A stretch of 64,000 nt of DNA from Arthrobotrys musiformis (GCA_036971715.1 JAVHJL010000011.1:496001-560000), one strand, 5' to 3'. Shown: positions 25,686 through 35,062, counted from the stretch's first letter. Made by a program: numbers and translations. Notes: generated from the letters alone by a model not told the origin.

Positions 25686-26828
25686 TCATAGCACACCAAT
25701 CAGCTGAGTATACATGCAAAAAGTACTATACAACTCGTCAGAATGTTCGCCGTTGTCCAAAGCCTCCGGTAGATATTTCTCAGCCCAGTCATACCCATTA
25801 CCCCACTCTGCTTTACACCGCTCCCAGTAAGAAGGATACCACCCGCTCTGGTGCCAGTCGACGATCGCTGCGATTTTGAAGGATTCTTCTTCAGGTGATA
25901 TTAAGATATTCTTTGGATGAAAGTCACAGTGGGAAAACACGATAGATGCACCGTCTGGTAATCCTTCTCTCAAGGGCTTTGAAGCTTCTGGGTCAGGGAA
26001 GCGTCTGAGGACTCGGTCATGCATCCAGTCGTGAAAGTCTGCGACGGTGGGGAAGGGTCCGGCCAAATCGTCGTCTTCCTCGCAAATTACATCGAGAAGA
26101 GGTTGGCCGCCAATACTGCCTATTAACCATGTTAGATCTATAGCCGGGAGGTTTTTCAGATTCCCATATTCTCTAAATGCCGGTTTCTTACCTAAGAACT
26201 TCGCAGTAGGATCTTGCTGAAGGCGAAGGAGAGCGGTTTTGGCCATCTTTAGTTGACTACATATTTCTGCTTTATCCTCAGGGCTAAGTTCATCGTACGC
26301 TTCCTCCAGTTGGCGTCCTTTGATGAGTTCGAGGTAGAGAAATACTTCTTTCCCTTCCGTCCGCCAACCATAAATCTTCGGTGCAGGGATTTCATTTAGA
26401 TAATTTTGTAACATCCAATATACCTGACCTTCAGCTATCGTGATGTACTCGCCCCACTTAACAATCAGGTTATCTTCAGGGAAAAGGATCGGATCAGGCC
26501 TCTGCATTCCAGGATGGGTCGCTCTGCTGCGAACCTCTGACGGGGTCGGGAGCTTCCTGGAGTTGTCCTCAAAAAACGGTGTTTCGAGAAAGTCAACATC
26601 CTTCTCAGCGGGGAAGTCTGATGGCCGGATGATGATTGCTCCCCCGTCTGGGGTCTCTGGCCGATGTGCGCCCGCCGCTGTGATGTTGCTATTGCCTTCC
26701 TGTTCCATAATTTGAACAATCGGTTTTTGGACGGCCCCTCTTTCGGGAATTATTGTGTTGGTTGAATATTGTAGTTGGATTTTTCGAATACAACGGCGAG
26801 GCTGTTGGATTTTTCGAAAGTTAACCAC
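25686..26828 (-). CDS. APH-like phosphotransferase family protein
   Basis: Single-exon ORF of 380 aa. Small-molecule kinase fold of the aminoglycoside/choline kinase type, common in fungi and rarely with a known substrate. A phosphate-binding Lys may be K124 in LIVKWGEY. The Brenner-type catalytic loop is FSHCDFHPKNILI at residues 298-310 (H300, D302, N307) and the Mg-binding acid is D324 in AAIVDWHQSGWYPSYWE. The first 40 residues are basic and not typical; a second Met at residue 41 (position 26708) may be the true start, giving 340 aa. It is not a resistance gene by any sign here; the natural substrate cannot be told. The downstream stop is only 450 nt from the paralogue at 24665, convergent with it. 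Confidence 0.8.
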   Translation of the reverse strand: MVNFRKIQQPRRCIRKIQLQYSTNTIIPERGAVQKPIVQIMEQEGNSNITAAGAHRPETPDGGAIIIRPSDFPAEKDVDFLETPFFEDNSRKLPTPSEVRSRATHPGMQRPDPILFPEDNLIVKWGEYITIAEGQVYWMLQNYLNEIPAPKIYGWRTEGKEVFLYLELIKGRQLEEAYDELSPEDKAEICSQLKMAKTALLRLQQDPTAKFLGKKPAFREYGNLKNLPAIDLTWLIGSIGGQPLLDVICEEDDDLAGPFPTVADFHDWMHDRVLRRFPDPEASKPLREGLPDGASIVFSHCDFHPKNILISPEEESFKIAAIVDWHQSGWYPSYWERCKAEWGNGYDWAEKYLPEALDNGEHSDELYSTFCMYTQLIGVL

Positions 26829-27623
26829 TCGACGATATATAAGATGTTATATACGTTATAGATGAGTTCATATAACCTTTGCAACTAACTCACTCGGATT
26901 TGCGAGATGTAATGAATACGAAGGGCTCTTCGAGCGATGCTACGAGTAACTGCCCATACCCGGAAGTCTGAAGTGGTCCCGAAGTTCGGACCCGGCACAG
27001 ATGTGCGGCACAGCCAGGCTGTGCTGCCCAGACATGATACGAAGCTAATGATTCGAAGCGTTCGAAGCTGTATTGTGGGGTGCATACTTTGAAGAATTTC
27101 GTTCGGCCCACCCTTCAAGAGCTTATATATATATATATATATATATTATAAAAAAAAAAGGGGCTCCGCAGCTACGTAAATATTGTATACTCGGCTCCAG
27201 ACAGGTGGGGCCGACTGACATTTGAATATTTTATTGGCATTTGCTGCGCCCGTGCCGTACGCATACATATATGTACTTACTTAACCATAACAGTACTTTG
27301 CTCTGCCTCAGGAGCGCCTGGTCTCGAGGCTAACTTTGCCCCGAGTAATCGTGCCTGAAAATACCGAATTGAGGGGATGCGAAGTTGGACGAATACCCGC
27401 ATGGAAGCCTAATACCAAAATGGCAAAAACCCTCGAACCTCCAGGATCCTAGCAGATGATCGAGCGCCATTTGCCATTACATACTTATATATATATATTA
27501 CACTACTGCAGTTGATCTCGTAGCACACGTTTAAACAGTAACTCCTCTTCCCCGTTCTATATAAAGCGTTTCATAAATTTAATACAAGAGCCAAAACTAG
27601 ATCTATGTATATACCAGCTCTAA
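26829..27623. other. Intergenic with AT microsatellite and promoter-like DNA
   Basis: Contains an alternating TA run near 27125-27147 followed by an A run. A TATATAAAG motif near 27560 lies about 65 nt before the decayed gene that follows. ORFs at 26885-27118 on the minus strand are shadows of each other. Confidence 0.5.
27125..27147. repeat. TA dinucleotide microsatellite
   Basis: Alternating TA over about 23 nt, followed by an A-rich tract. Simple repeat. Confidence 0.8.
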
Positions 27624-28847
27624 ACAGAACCCCCAATAGCCACCTCCAGAAACCCTGCATTTGGATTCCTCCCCTTTGTCATCTTCGAACTCCAGTCCTG
27701 CAAAAAGCTATACGACTTCATCGAAGGCTTCAGACTGAACAAAAAAGCCGTCCGCGAACTATACAAAGAATCAGTAGCCCTCCATGATATTCTAGCATCA
27801 TTCCAAAATATCATACACCCAAGCGCAATTAAAACCAACCTCAAGGATCTCAAACTGCCCCTTCACCAATACGGCAAGGCGTATCAGGAGTTATATAGAT
27901 TAATTTTAATACATACCCTCACTGGTAGACCAATATACATTCCCGACTGGTCTAAGGTCTAGTACTTTGATAGCAATATCAAAAACTTTCATTTGATAAT
28001 AGCAGGATATATATCTACCGTCACAATTATTATATGCAATATAAATATGTGAGTTACCTCTATTTAATCATAAAGTTAATATTGAAAAGATTAATTATCA
28101 TCTAACTAAATTCTCGTTTTGAATTTTAGGTGGGCGAGGGATACCACACCCATCGACGGAACAATAACCAACCTAGACGAGCAAAGAGAAGATATCAATG
28201 CAAAACTACTACCTGCAGCCGGATCGCGCATACAAATCGCCAATAAAAACAACAAAATAATCAAAAAGAATAAGAGAAGCATCAGAAATTACATTAATTA
28301 CTGCTCTCAAGCTTTAAACTACATCAACCAAATTCAGGAACCCGGGCTATTCTCAAAACCATTGGTTTCATCCGCTAGCGAAACCCCATCAAGCGCACAT
28401 TCTGGAAAGCATATGACCACAGATCTAGACCCACCCAAAGGACCTACAATTGACCTTTCAAATCCAGCCGAAAGCAGAGCTGCGGACAAAATCGAAAGCA
28501 TCCAGCAGTGTCTAGCAACATATTCTCGCGAATCCGAGCAACTCAAACAAAACAGATTCAACATCTTCGAGGATGTCAAGGCGGCCGATGATGCGGAGCA
28601 AGTAATCGTTGCAACGCCGGGGAATCTGATTTCAGCAAAGCGAGTCACGGCGGGGCCGCGTTCCAGGCAATGGCTGGGGCAAATGCCCGATGCACAGTTG
28701 CAGAATCTTATTGACAATAAGTGTTCGGCTTGTTCTACGACTCCGCAGGAAAGCTCTGGATCTGCCTCGGTCGTGGGGCCAGGAGATGAACGACAACGAG
28801 ATGAGCAGAGAAACAGTATAATAGCTGCTAATTTCAATACATTGTAA
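27624..28847 (+). pseudogene. Decayed azaphilone-cluster-L N-terminal-type protein gene
   Basis: Frame 27624-28048 reads TEPPIATSRNPAFGFLPF..., LQSCKKLYDFIEGFRLNKKAVRELYKES, LKLPLHQYGKAYQELYRLI, then IPDWSKV, a TAG at 27960, and in the same frame YFDSNIKNFHLIIAGYISTVTIIICNIN. A consensus intron 28049-28129 (GTGAGT, branch CTAAC, TTTAG) leads to an open exon 28130-28847 ending in QNRFNIFEDVKAADDAEQVIVATPGNLISAKRVTAGPRSRQWLGQMPD. From memory, the fungal family with the azaphilone pigment cluster protein L N-terminal domain (often fused to STAND-type genes) has the same order: RDWAKLRY...GF..LLAGYKSTI..ALADAN, then a coiled region, then an FEDV...VIVSTLGDLISAK...WLGQM block. No ATG precedes the frame; ACA stands where a start is expected. 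The single stop, lost start and apparent Cys-to-Tyr changes suggest C-to-T decay. Confidence 0.7.
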
Positions 28848-29104
28848 CCTATTTAAGAATTGAATCTAAATTACAACAATAACAACAAGATGGTGAAATT
28901 TTGAACAATCAATTGAAGATGAGGGGGCTGTTGAGGCCGTACTGGCCGAAGCAATGGGGTATTAAGCTGGTATATTCGACATGGGTCGTAAAACTGCCGC
29001 GACTTGCGACATCGTTGAACCGAAGCACCCTGATTTTCTTTTGTGGTATTTTAGTCAGGGTGCCCCGCATATAAAAGAGACTAATATTTTATTGTAGTCC
29101 TATT
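28848..29104. other. Spacer between the pseudogene and the palindrome tract
   Basis: No ORF or structure I can support, apart from AT-rich DNA directly after the stop that resembles a 3' flank. Confidence 0.4.
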
Positions 29105-29142
29105 AACCAGCCCCCACAGTGAGTACTTTGTGGGGGCTGGTT
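29105..29142. repeat. Perfect 14-bp hairpin
   Basis: AACCAGCCCCCACA at 29105-29118 is the exact reverse complement of 29129-29142, with a 10-nt loop. Confidence 0.95.
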
Positions 29143-29317
29143 CATAGGAATCGATCTCTTAAGGCGGGGATGGGTCGTCTTTCGGGCTGGCTGACAGATG
29201 AAAGTCGCTCTTGATTGGGCTTGGTGATGGAGCCATCTTAGCGGCCCTTTAGGATGCTGTCGAGACATTGTCGAGACACAGGGTAGACTAAGATCCCCTT
29301 TTCGGCGGAAGAGGTGA

Positions 29318-29372
29318 TGTCTCGCGAGACACCCCTTTGTGTTGAGGTGTGAGTAGCCCGCATATGCGGGCT
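29318..29372. repeat. Two perfect palindromes (14 nt and 18 nt)
   Basis: TGTCTCGCGAGACA at 29318-29331 and AGCCCGCATATGCGGGCT at 29355-29372 are both perfect and only 23 nt apart. Confidence 0.95.
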
Positions 29373-29377
29373 GTATT

Positions 29378-29490
29378 GCAAGGGCACCCCTCCGGTTTAG
29401 ATTAGGGATATGGTACCCCCGGTGACCCCCAGAGTGCGAAGGGCCACCGAGGGTACGGAAGGGGTGCCCTTGCGAGCTCTCATGAGCTCG
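29378..29490. repeat. Nested long hairpin plus adjoining 7-bp hairpin
   Basis: Outer arms 29378-29394 and 29456-29473 pair over 17 positions with one bulge (GCAAGGGCACCCC core). Inner arms GTACCCCCGGTG 29413-29424 and CACCGAGGGTAC 29445-29456 pair with one mismatch and continue into GGTGACCC/GGGCCACC. Next to it CGAGCTC 29473-29479 pairs with 29484-29490 around a TCAT loop. Confidence 0.9.
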
Positions 29491-29732
29491 ATGGCGTATA
29501 TGTTGTTTCCTATAAATGCGCCACCACGGAGCGAGATGATCCCGTTGGACCTTGGCCACATTCTATAGTCGGCCTCAACCTTTCTTGATAGTTCCAGACT
29601 ATTAGCTAGGGAGGTCGTCGCCAGTAGACTCGATGTTGCTACTGTGCTTCCGAGAAATCGTTGCTTCGCAAAATTCCTTTCCCTATGGTTTCCCTAAAGA
29701 GAATCCCGATAATGAGATAAAGGGTACAAAGG

Positions 29733-29779
29733 CGGCGGGGAGAGGCCAGAGTTATAATTCTGAGGGCCCCTCCCCGCCG
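29733..29779. repeat. GC-rich palindrome family, copy H1
   Basis: Arm CGGCGGGGAGAGGCC 29733-29747 pairs with GGCCCCTCCCCGCCG 29765-29779, one A-C mismatch on the plus strand. The AT-rich loop TTATAA is partly self-complementary. Confidence 0.95.
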
Positions 29780-29937
29780 GTTATAGCGTCTGATAGGTCG
29801 GTGCGTGTGCGGTTTCCGCGGGGCCAATCGATTGAGGGGGAGGGGTTTGTCGATAAATCCATCAATCCATCATTTCGCGATATCTTCCCATCTTCTTTCG
29901 AACAGTATCCCAACAAGGGATAAGGTTATGAAATGCA

Positions 29938-29981
29938 GCGGGGAGAGGCCGAATTTATATTTATGGCGGCCCCCTCCCCGC
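29938..29981. repeat. GC-rich palindrome family, copy H2
   Basis: Arm GCGGGGAGAGGCCG 29938-29951 and arm CGGCCCCCTCCCCGC 29967-29981; same A-C mismatch plus one bulged base. Loop is AT-rich and differs from H1. Confidence 0.9.
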
Positions 29982-30156
29982 CGAGTATTGGATCAAATAG
30001 GACGATCCCTATGTACGCTCGAGTGTGCGTTGTTTCTGGAGAAGCCGTGGTTTGGGTGCGAGGGTTTCGAGGGAGGGACGGTAGACGAGGTCTTGAGAGG
30101 TTGTGGTTATAACTCCTGGGAGGTATAACCGTTGGAAGGTTTGTTGTGTTGAAGGG

Positions 30157-30257
30157 CTGGCGGGGAGAGGTCGAGGTAGAGGTCTTGGTGACCCCTCTCT
30201 AACACAAGAAGGGTCACCAAGGTTACCTGGAATAGCTCTGGGACCCCTCCCCGCCAG
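30157..30257. repeat. GC-rich palindrome family, copy H3, with a second palindrome inside its loop
   Basis: Outer arms CTGGCGGGGAGAGGTC 30157-30172 and 30242-30257 pair with the same A-C mismatch. The loop holds a perfect 11-bp hairpin, CTTGGTGACCC 30184-30194 with 30211-30221. That inner motif (GGTGACCC...GGGTCACC) resembles the inner stem at 29421-29448. Confidence 0.95.
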
Positions 30258-30365
30258 TAAAGTGTCTCCGGGGATTCCGTGTGTTCGGAGGGGAAAGGTT
30301 GATGTCAGCCGTGGCTTACTCCCTGATCTCGGGTCCAGCTTGCTTCCTAAGTCGGGAAGCTTTGG

Positions 30366-30412
30366 TGGCGGGGAGAGGCCAGAGTAATTGTGCAATGGGC
30401 CCCTCCCCGCCA
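30366..30412. repeat. GC-rich palindrome family, copy H4
   Basis: Arms TGGCGGGGAGAGGCC 30366-30380 and GGCCCCTCCCCGCCA 30398-30412, same A-C mismatch. The loop contains ATTG/CAAT. Confidence 0.95.
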
Positions 30413-30540
30413 GTTGAATTCTGCTCTTGGTCGTCTCTAGCACATCTGGTGTGTTTTCTGAGTCTTGAATAGGTTTCGTCCCGTAGATGGCGTCTCTGGA
30501 AGGGTAAGTAAACTACCTGAGTAGTTTGAGATAGAAAGAG

Positions 30541-30594
30541 GTGACGGGGAGAGGCCAGGTTGATTGATTGATGGAAAGGGCCCCTCCCCGCCAC
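30541..30594. repeat. GC-rich palindrome family, copy H5
   Basis: Arms GTGACGGGGAGAGGCC 30541-30556 and 30579-30594 with two A-C mismatches (one shared with the other copies, one private). The loop holds a short TTGA/TTGA-like repeat. Confidence 0.95.
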
Positions 30595-30889
30595 AGAGAA
30601 AGGCTTTCGAGCCAATCTCTGTCATCCTTGACAGGATTGTCCGAGAGTCAGATCGTGTTTTCTCTTCTGAGGATACAATATCCCTTTGGTAGGACGAGAG
30701 TGGAAAAAAAATGAAATAAAAAGACGTTGCTGGGAGGTCAAAGCTAACAGACGTCAACCAGCAGCGAGGAGGTAGACTTCAGCTGCCCTCGCCGAAGCAA
30801 GAGTGAGAAGGAAGGAAGCCATTGATGATGGCCTAGATGTGATCAAGGTACTCCTTTCATAGGAAGGTTGGTGGTTTGAAGGAAGAAGA

Positions 30890-30985
30890 GAAGGTTGATG
30901 ATGATTAAGAGGTTGGTGATGAAGAGGTTGGCGATGAAGGTTGATGATGAAGAGGTTGATGGATGGAAAGAAGGTGAAGGTTGAT
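30890..30985. repeat. GAAGAGGTTGATGAT-like minisatellite
   Basis: Irregular tandem units of GAAGAGGTTGATGAT-type sequence upstream of sec72. The minus-strand ORF at 30754-31161 is a low-complexity product of this repeat and is not called. Confidence 0.7.
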
Positions 30986-31418
30986 GTAACACAAGAAAGA
31001 CGACGACGGGACAGCAAACAAATGTGTTGTCCGTGTTGCAGAACGAATACCGCCGTCTGATTGGCCAGGCGCCGTTTCCTGTCTGTTCGTCCAAAGTGGC
31101 CAAGTTTCCCCAAAGGAAATCCCGACACCGTTTCAACTTCAAAGCCGCTGATACGGACCACTTCTTTTAACCCTCGACATCACCAACAATCATCACCACC
31201 ATCACCACTTTCTTACCCCTCGTACTCGAGTCGCATATAGATTCTCTTCCCGAGAGCCATAAGGACGCTGTTATCAGTTAGTTACAAATACTTCTTGAGT
31301 AGCTATCCTGTCTATTAGCTGCGTCTAGTCCATATCGACATCCCACCTGCAGCTCCACCAGTAGCTTCACACATATTTCCAAAAAGAATAAGAAGATAAG
31401 AAAGCAAACAAATAAAAA

Positions 31419-32051
31419 ATGGACTCCTTCACTCTCCTCCCCCTCACGATCGATAAAGTCACAAACGCCGTCCTCGCCCCGGCCTCCAACCCCGAAATCC
31501 CCAAACTCGAAGCCGCAATAACAGACCTAAACACCCTCCACCGCTCCATGCTCCAATTCGAGAATGCCATCCCACCACCACCCGGTCTCGTCAACCCCAA
31601 AAGATCGGCCCAAATCAACAAGTTGCGGGAATCCGGTAACGCTGCGTTCCGGAAACAGGCCTTCGGCGAGGCGATAAAGCTTTACTCCCTGGCGTTGGAG
31701 ATGTGCCTGGGCAGACCGCATTGGGAACAATCCGCCCTTGTCAGAGAGGAGAGCGCTATGATTTATTCTAACCGCTCGCAGGCCAATATCGCGATGAGGA
31801 ATTGGGCTGAGGGCATGTGTGATGCTGAGATGAGCTGTGGGTTGAAGCCAAAGGATAATGTGAAGGCCTGGTACAGACGTGCGCTGTGCTTGAAAGAGAT
31901 GGGTAAATTGGAGGATTCCAGAGAAGTTTTGGAGATGGGATGCGAATGGGAGGCCGAGAATCAGGGCAAGACCGATGGGGATTTGAGGGCTTTGCTAAGG
32001 GATGTCCATAAGGCCCTTGAAGAGAAGGAGAAGACAGCTAGTGCCGCTTAA
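31419..32051 (+). CDS. sec72: Sec72-like TPR subunit of the Sec63 protein translocation complex
   Basis: 210-aa intronless protein. In yeast-type systems Sec72 with Sec71 forms a cytosolic platform on the ER translocon for post-translational import of precursors and for chaperone docking. The N-terminal FTLLPLTIDKVTNAVLAP segment and the linker PPPPGLVNPKRSAQINKLRESGN are what I recall from fungal Sec72 proteins. TPR-like helices fill residues about 65-175 (LRESGNAAFRKQAFGEAIKLYSLALEM; MIYSNRSQANIAMRNWAEGMCDAEM; VKAWYRRALCLKEMGKLEDSREVLEMG). No membrane segment, as expected. The start ATG follows an A-rich leader (ATAAAAA). It is convergent with the A49 gene, stops about 400 nt apart. Confidence 0.85.
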   Translation: MDSFTLLPLTIDKVTNAVLAPASNPEIPKLEAAITDLNTLHRSMLQFENAIPPPPGLVNPKRSAQINKLRESGNAAFRKQAFGEAIKLYSLALEMCLGRPHWEQSALVREESAMIYSNRSQANIAMRNWAEGMCDAEMSCGLKPKDNVKAWYRRALCLKEMGKLEDSREVLEMGCEWEAENQGKTDGDLRALLRDVHKALEEKEKTASAA

Positions 32052-32451
32052 TCTTAGTTCTTTTCTTTCTCTTCTACCCTCGTCATCCGACTATATCGTT
32101 AACTTTGATTTGATGGAAGGATTAGCTTTGCTTTCTTTATACATAATTATAGTGCCTCTGCTTTGGATATCAGCTTAATGCCCCTGTACTGTTTTCATAT
32201 CACTGTCATTGCGTGCATCAGGGTGTTTATCGGCGTCTTCTCTTTCTCTTCTGTACTTAATAGAAATAGTCATATGTGTATGCACTACTTGCTATTATCC
32301 CAAAACTAACCTTGAAATTCGATATCCCCGTATCTATCTCAAATCAGACTTAAACCCTATCGTATAATACAAGCCAAACAGCCCCGTCTACCGCTACTCC
32401 TCCTATAGGAATATAACCCAGACCTCCTCTACGGGTCGCGAACGTAAGTCC
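32052..32451. other. Convergent 3' intergenic region
   Basis: AT-rich DNA between the stops of sec72 and the A49 gene; presumably both 3' UTRs. No gene seen. Confidence 0.6.
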
Positions 32452-34070
32452 TTACTTCTTCCTCACCTGTAGCATCTTATTCTTCGGAAACGACAGCGGC
32501 AACCTCAGCGCCACAAGTCTATGCTCTCTCGCCTCTTCTTTGCCGTACCCCATCATCTTCAAATACCCATCCTTAAACCCTTCAACCCTGGCTCCGATCT
32601 CCCTGGCCGCCATCTCAACCTCCCTCCTCTCAATCTGCAAATCCTGCACCAAATCGAACAAATCCATCCTCCCGTCCTCCTCAACCTTCAAGCAAAGAAT
32701 CATCATCCAACAATACAACTTCGTAAGTTTGGTTTTGGACATCTGTCGGTCGTTTTTATTCTGGTTCTTGGCGTCGGTGAAGGTATCTATCAGGTGGCTT
32801 GTAATCGCTTTATCGTCCGAGATGAAGGCGTCGTAGAGTTTTGGACGGTATATGGTGTTTGAGAAGGCGTTGATGAAGAGACGGTGGAATTGGATCATAT
32901 GTTCGATATACCGCAGGATCTTGAGACGTTTCGTAACATTCGTACCGGAGTCGATGACGCCTCTGATACGGCTTGTGACGTAATGTGGTGATATCCTTTA
33001 ACAAACAGTCAGTTTCTTCAAATTCCAAAAGAATACAGGTATAAAAATAGCAGAAGACATACGTGGACTCGACTTCCCCGCCGGCTCTGACACTCTTCTC
33101 CCACTCCTTAACACCTTCAGCACACCCATCGAGCACCCTCTTTTCCACCATCTCCTCAACTCTATAAACCGTATCCACCGTAACCCCTTCCTCATCAGCG
33201 TGTACAGGAGGTAGGTACTTGCTATTCCCCGATCCGCTCCTGAGACTCTCGCTGGTAGGCAACGAAGCCGTAGCCGAATCCACGGCCGAAGAAATCGCCG
33301 AAACGACATTGGAGGATCCAGTGCTGCCCAGGGTGGTGGTATTAATGGCGTTGAGCTGTTCGTCCAGAAGGGCCTTCTTGGAGGTACGGTTACCGAAGGC
33401 GGCGGAAAGGGCTTGACGAGAGTCCATCAACTGTATTATCTTGATATTAGCGTCCTTCCTTCCTAGCAGTGATAAGAGGTAACATACGCTGCCGGTCGAC
33501 GCCTTCACCGGAATCTCCTTCTCCTTCAACCGTCTGACTTGTCTTCGAACATGCACCAATGGCGAGGGGTATACATCCACACTCCCACTCTCAGGATCAT
33601 ATACTCCAACATAATACCTAACCCCCCACCATTAACACCACCACCCAATGCTACCAAAAAAGGGGGAAAAGAAACTTACGAAACCCCATCTTCCCCTTCC
33701 CCTCTCCCATCGTATTCAATCCTACTAGTCTTCGCCTGCAAACAATACTCCGTCTCCCTAGCCTCAATCTTCGTACCGGCAGGTGTATGCCTCGACACCC
33801 TCGACTTCTTAGAGTACGCAGAGAAAGTCAAATCGGTCGGTAATTCAACTCCGTGTATCGATGCTACCCCCCAATAAGAATATTAGTCAAATTCCACCAA
33901 GTTTAGCATAATTCCAAGCTGTAAGAAATTTTTTTACCAAGAATAGGCGGATGACTTCCCGCTTCCTTCTGATGAATCTTCACAACCTGCGATTGCTGCG
34001 CAGGAACGACAGGACGGGGTTGTCCGTGCGCATCTCTTTTGCGCTTTCGTTCTCTTTCCGGCGATGCCAT
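32452..34070 (-). CDS. RPA49: RNA polymerase I subunit A49 (Rpa49)
   Basis: A49 forms with A34.5 a TFIIF/TFIIE-like module that supports initiation and elongation of rRNA synthesis in the nucleolus. Five exons: 34070-33938, 33863-33680, 33617-33488, 33430-33063, 32995-32452, introns of 57-74 nt; total 452 aa (yeast about 415). The basic start MASPERERKRKRDAHGQPRP is nucleolar-like. The dimerisation domain follows (LPTDLTFSAYSKKSR...YCLQAKTSRIEYDGRGE...YYVGVYDPESGSVDVYPS). The conserved block DSRQALSAAFGNRTSKKALLDEQLNAI links to the tandem winged-helix region (YVTSRIRGVIDSG...KLTKLYCWMMILCLKVEEDGRMDLFDLVQDLQI). All joins keep frame. Promoter lies in the 1 kb upstream. Confidence 0.92.
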
Positions 34071-35062
34071 CGCTCTTTCTTCAATTGTCGGTGTGTGTAA
34101 GGGTCGGTGGTGGGAGGTGGTCTGGTGGTTGTCGCAGAAAAAAGAGAGAACGAAAGAAGATTCAAAATTTTGGTAGCTGCAGTTTAAAGGTTTTTGCTTG
34201 GCGCTGGTCGCGACCTTTTTTTTTTTTTTTTTTTTTTTCCTGGAAGGGACTTTTTAAGCCGCATTGTCGCAGCAAACCAACCAAGAGCCACCATATTTCA
34301 CTGCATTACGTCCTGAACGAATCTTTTAGATTTTTATTACTTTAAAACGGTGAAGCTAGAAATAAAAAAGTATATTTACAGTCATAAAAACGGAGAACCA
34401 TGAGAATCGTTTTAGCAGGATATCAAAGGAGAATTTGAATTGTCAGCGTATAGGAAATCGAAAGAGAGAGGGGGGGAGGGAAGGACGACTTTGGGGAATT
34501 CGACGAAAAAAAAAAAAAAAAGGAAACCATCCATATGAAAAGGAAAGGGCAAAGCCACATTGTACACCAATGACTCCAAGACGAGGAACTGACATTTTTG
34601 AAGGGAACGAGGAGGATGAGGTGGGGACAAAGAAAGCAGTGGAGGAAAGGGGAGGGAAGCATTTCGCAGGCAGTAATCAGAATCAGTAAATATGATAAGA
34701 CGTCGCCCGAACATCAAGCGTAAACAGGAATGAAAGAAAAAAACTGAAAGACCCCTTCACATGCTTCCCAGTATATAAAAGGCCCGAACTTTTTTTCAGG
34801 GTGAATAGGAAAATAGAAAAACAGGGTAACAGGAAGACGGCGCGTGGGATAAAAGGAAAGGAGAGGGGGGAATATGCCACAGAGACGCCCAGATGCAGGA
34901 AAGATAGGAAGAGCGATAACATAGCAGGATCTAGGAACAAACTGAAGTACATCAATAAATCTCTTCCTTCCCCCTTTACATTACCACTCGATCTATCAAT
35001 GCATCTGTTGGAGTCGCATAAGTTGTGGTTCCCCGGATACATCTTGCGCAATTCGTCCCACT
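34071..35062. other. Intergenic: A49 upstream region and Caf1 3' region
   Basis: No gene seen. Contains a 23-nt T run at 34216-34238, an A run near 34504-34520 and purine-rich DNA. Overlapping ORFs on both strands are low-complexity shadows. Confidence 0.55.
34216..34238. repeat. Poly-T run (23 nt)
   Basis: Homopolymer tract about 145 nt upstream of the A49 start codon; on the A49 coding strand it is poly-A. Poly(dA:dT) tracts commonly exclude nucleosomes in fungal promoters, so a promoter role is plausible. Confidence 0.85.

Larger units (their letters stand above)
29105..30634. other. Hairpin-dense tract, possible structured non-coding RNA or palindromic mobile-element array
   Basis: Over 1.5 kb I count at least fourteen hairpins, many perfect. 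Examples: 14-bp stem 29105-29118/29129-29142; 14-nt palindrome 29318-29331; 18-nt palindrome 29355-29372; nested long stem 29378-29473; 7-bp stem 29473-29490; TATCCC/GGGATA 29906-29922; GGTTATA/TATAACC 30105-30130; AAACTAC/GTAGTTT 30510-30527; a TTCG tetraloop hairpin 30594-30621; and five copies of one GC-rich family. ORFs crossing the tract are short and cut through the stems, so it is not protein-coding in any convincing way. It lies between the decayed gene and sec72. I do not recognise a known RNA or transposon. Confidence 0.6.

Noticed and set aside
29089..29559. 156-codon minus-strand ORF across the palindrome tract
   Set aside because: It runs straight through perfect hairpin stems and shows no domain; open by chance in GC-rich palindromic DNA.
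30754..31161. 135-codon minus-strand ORF upstream of sec72
   Set aside because: Its middle is the product of the GAAGAGGTTGATGAT-like repeat (HHQPLNHHQPS-type sequence) and the rest has no family signature.
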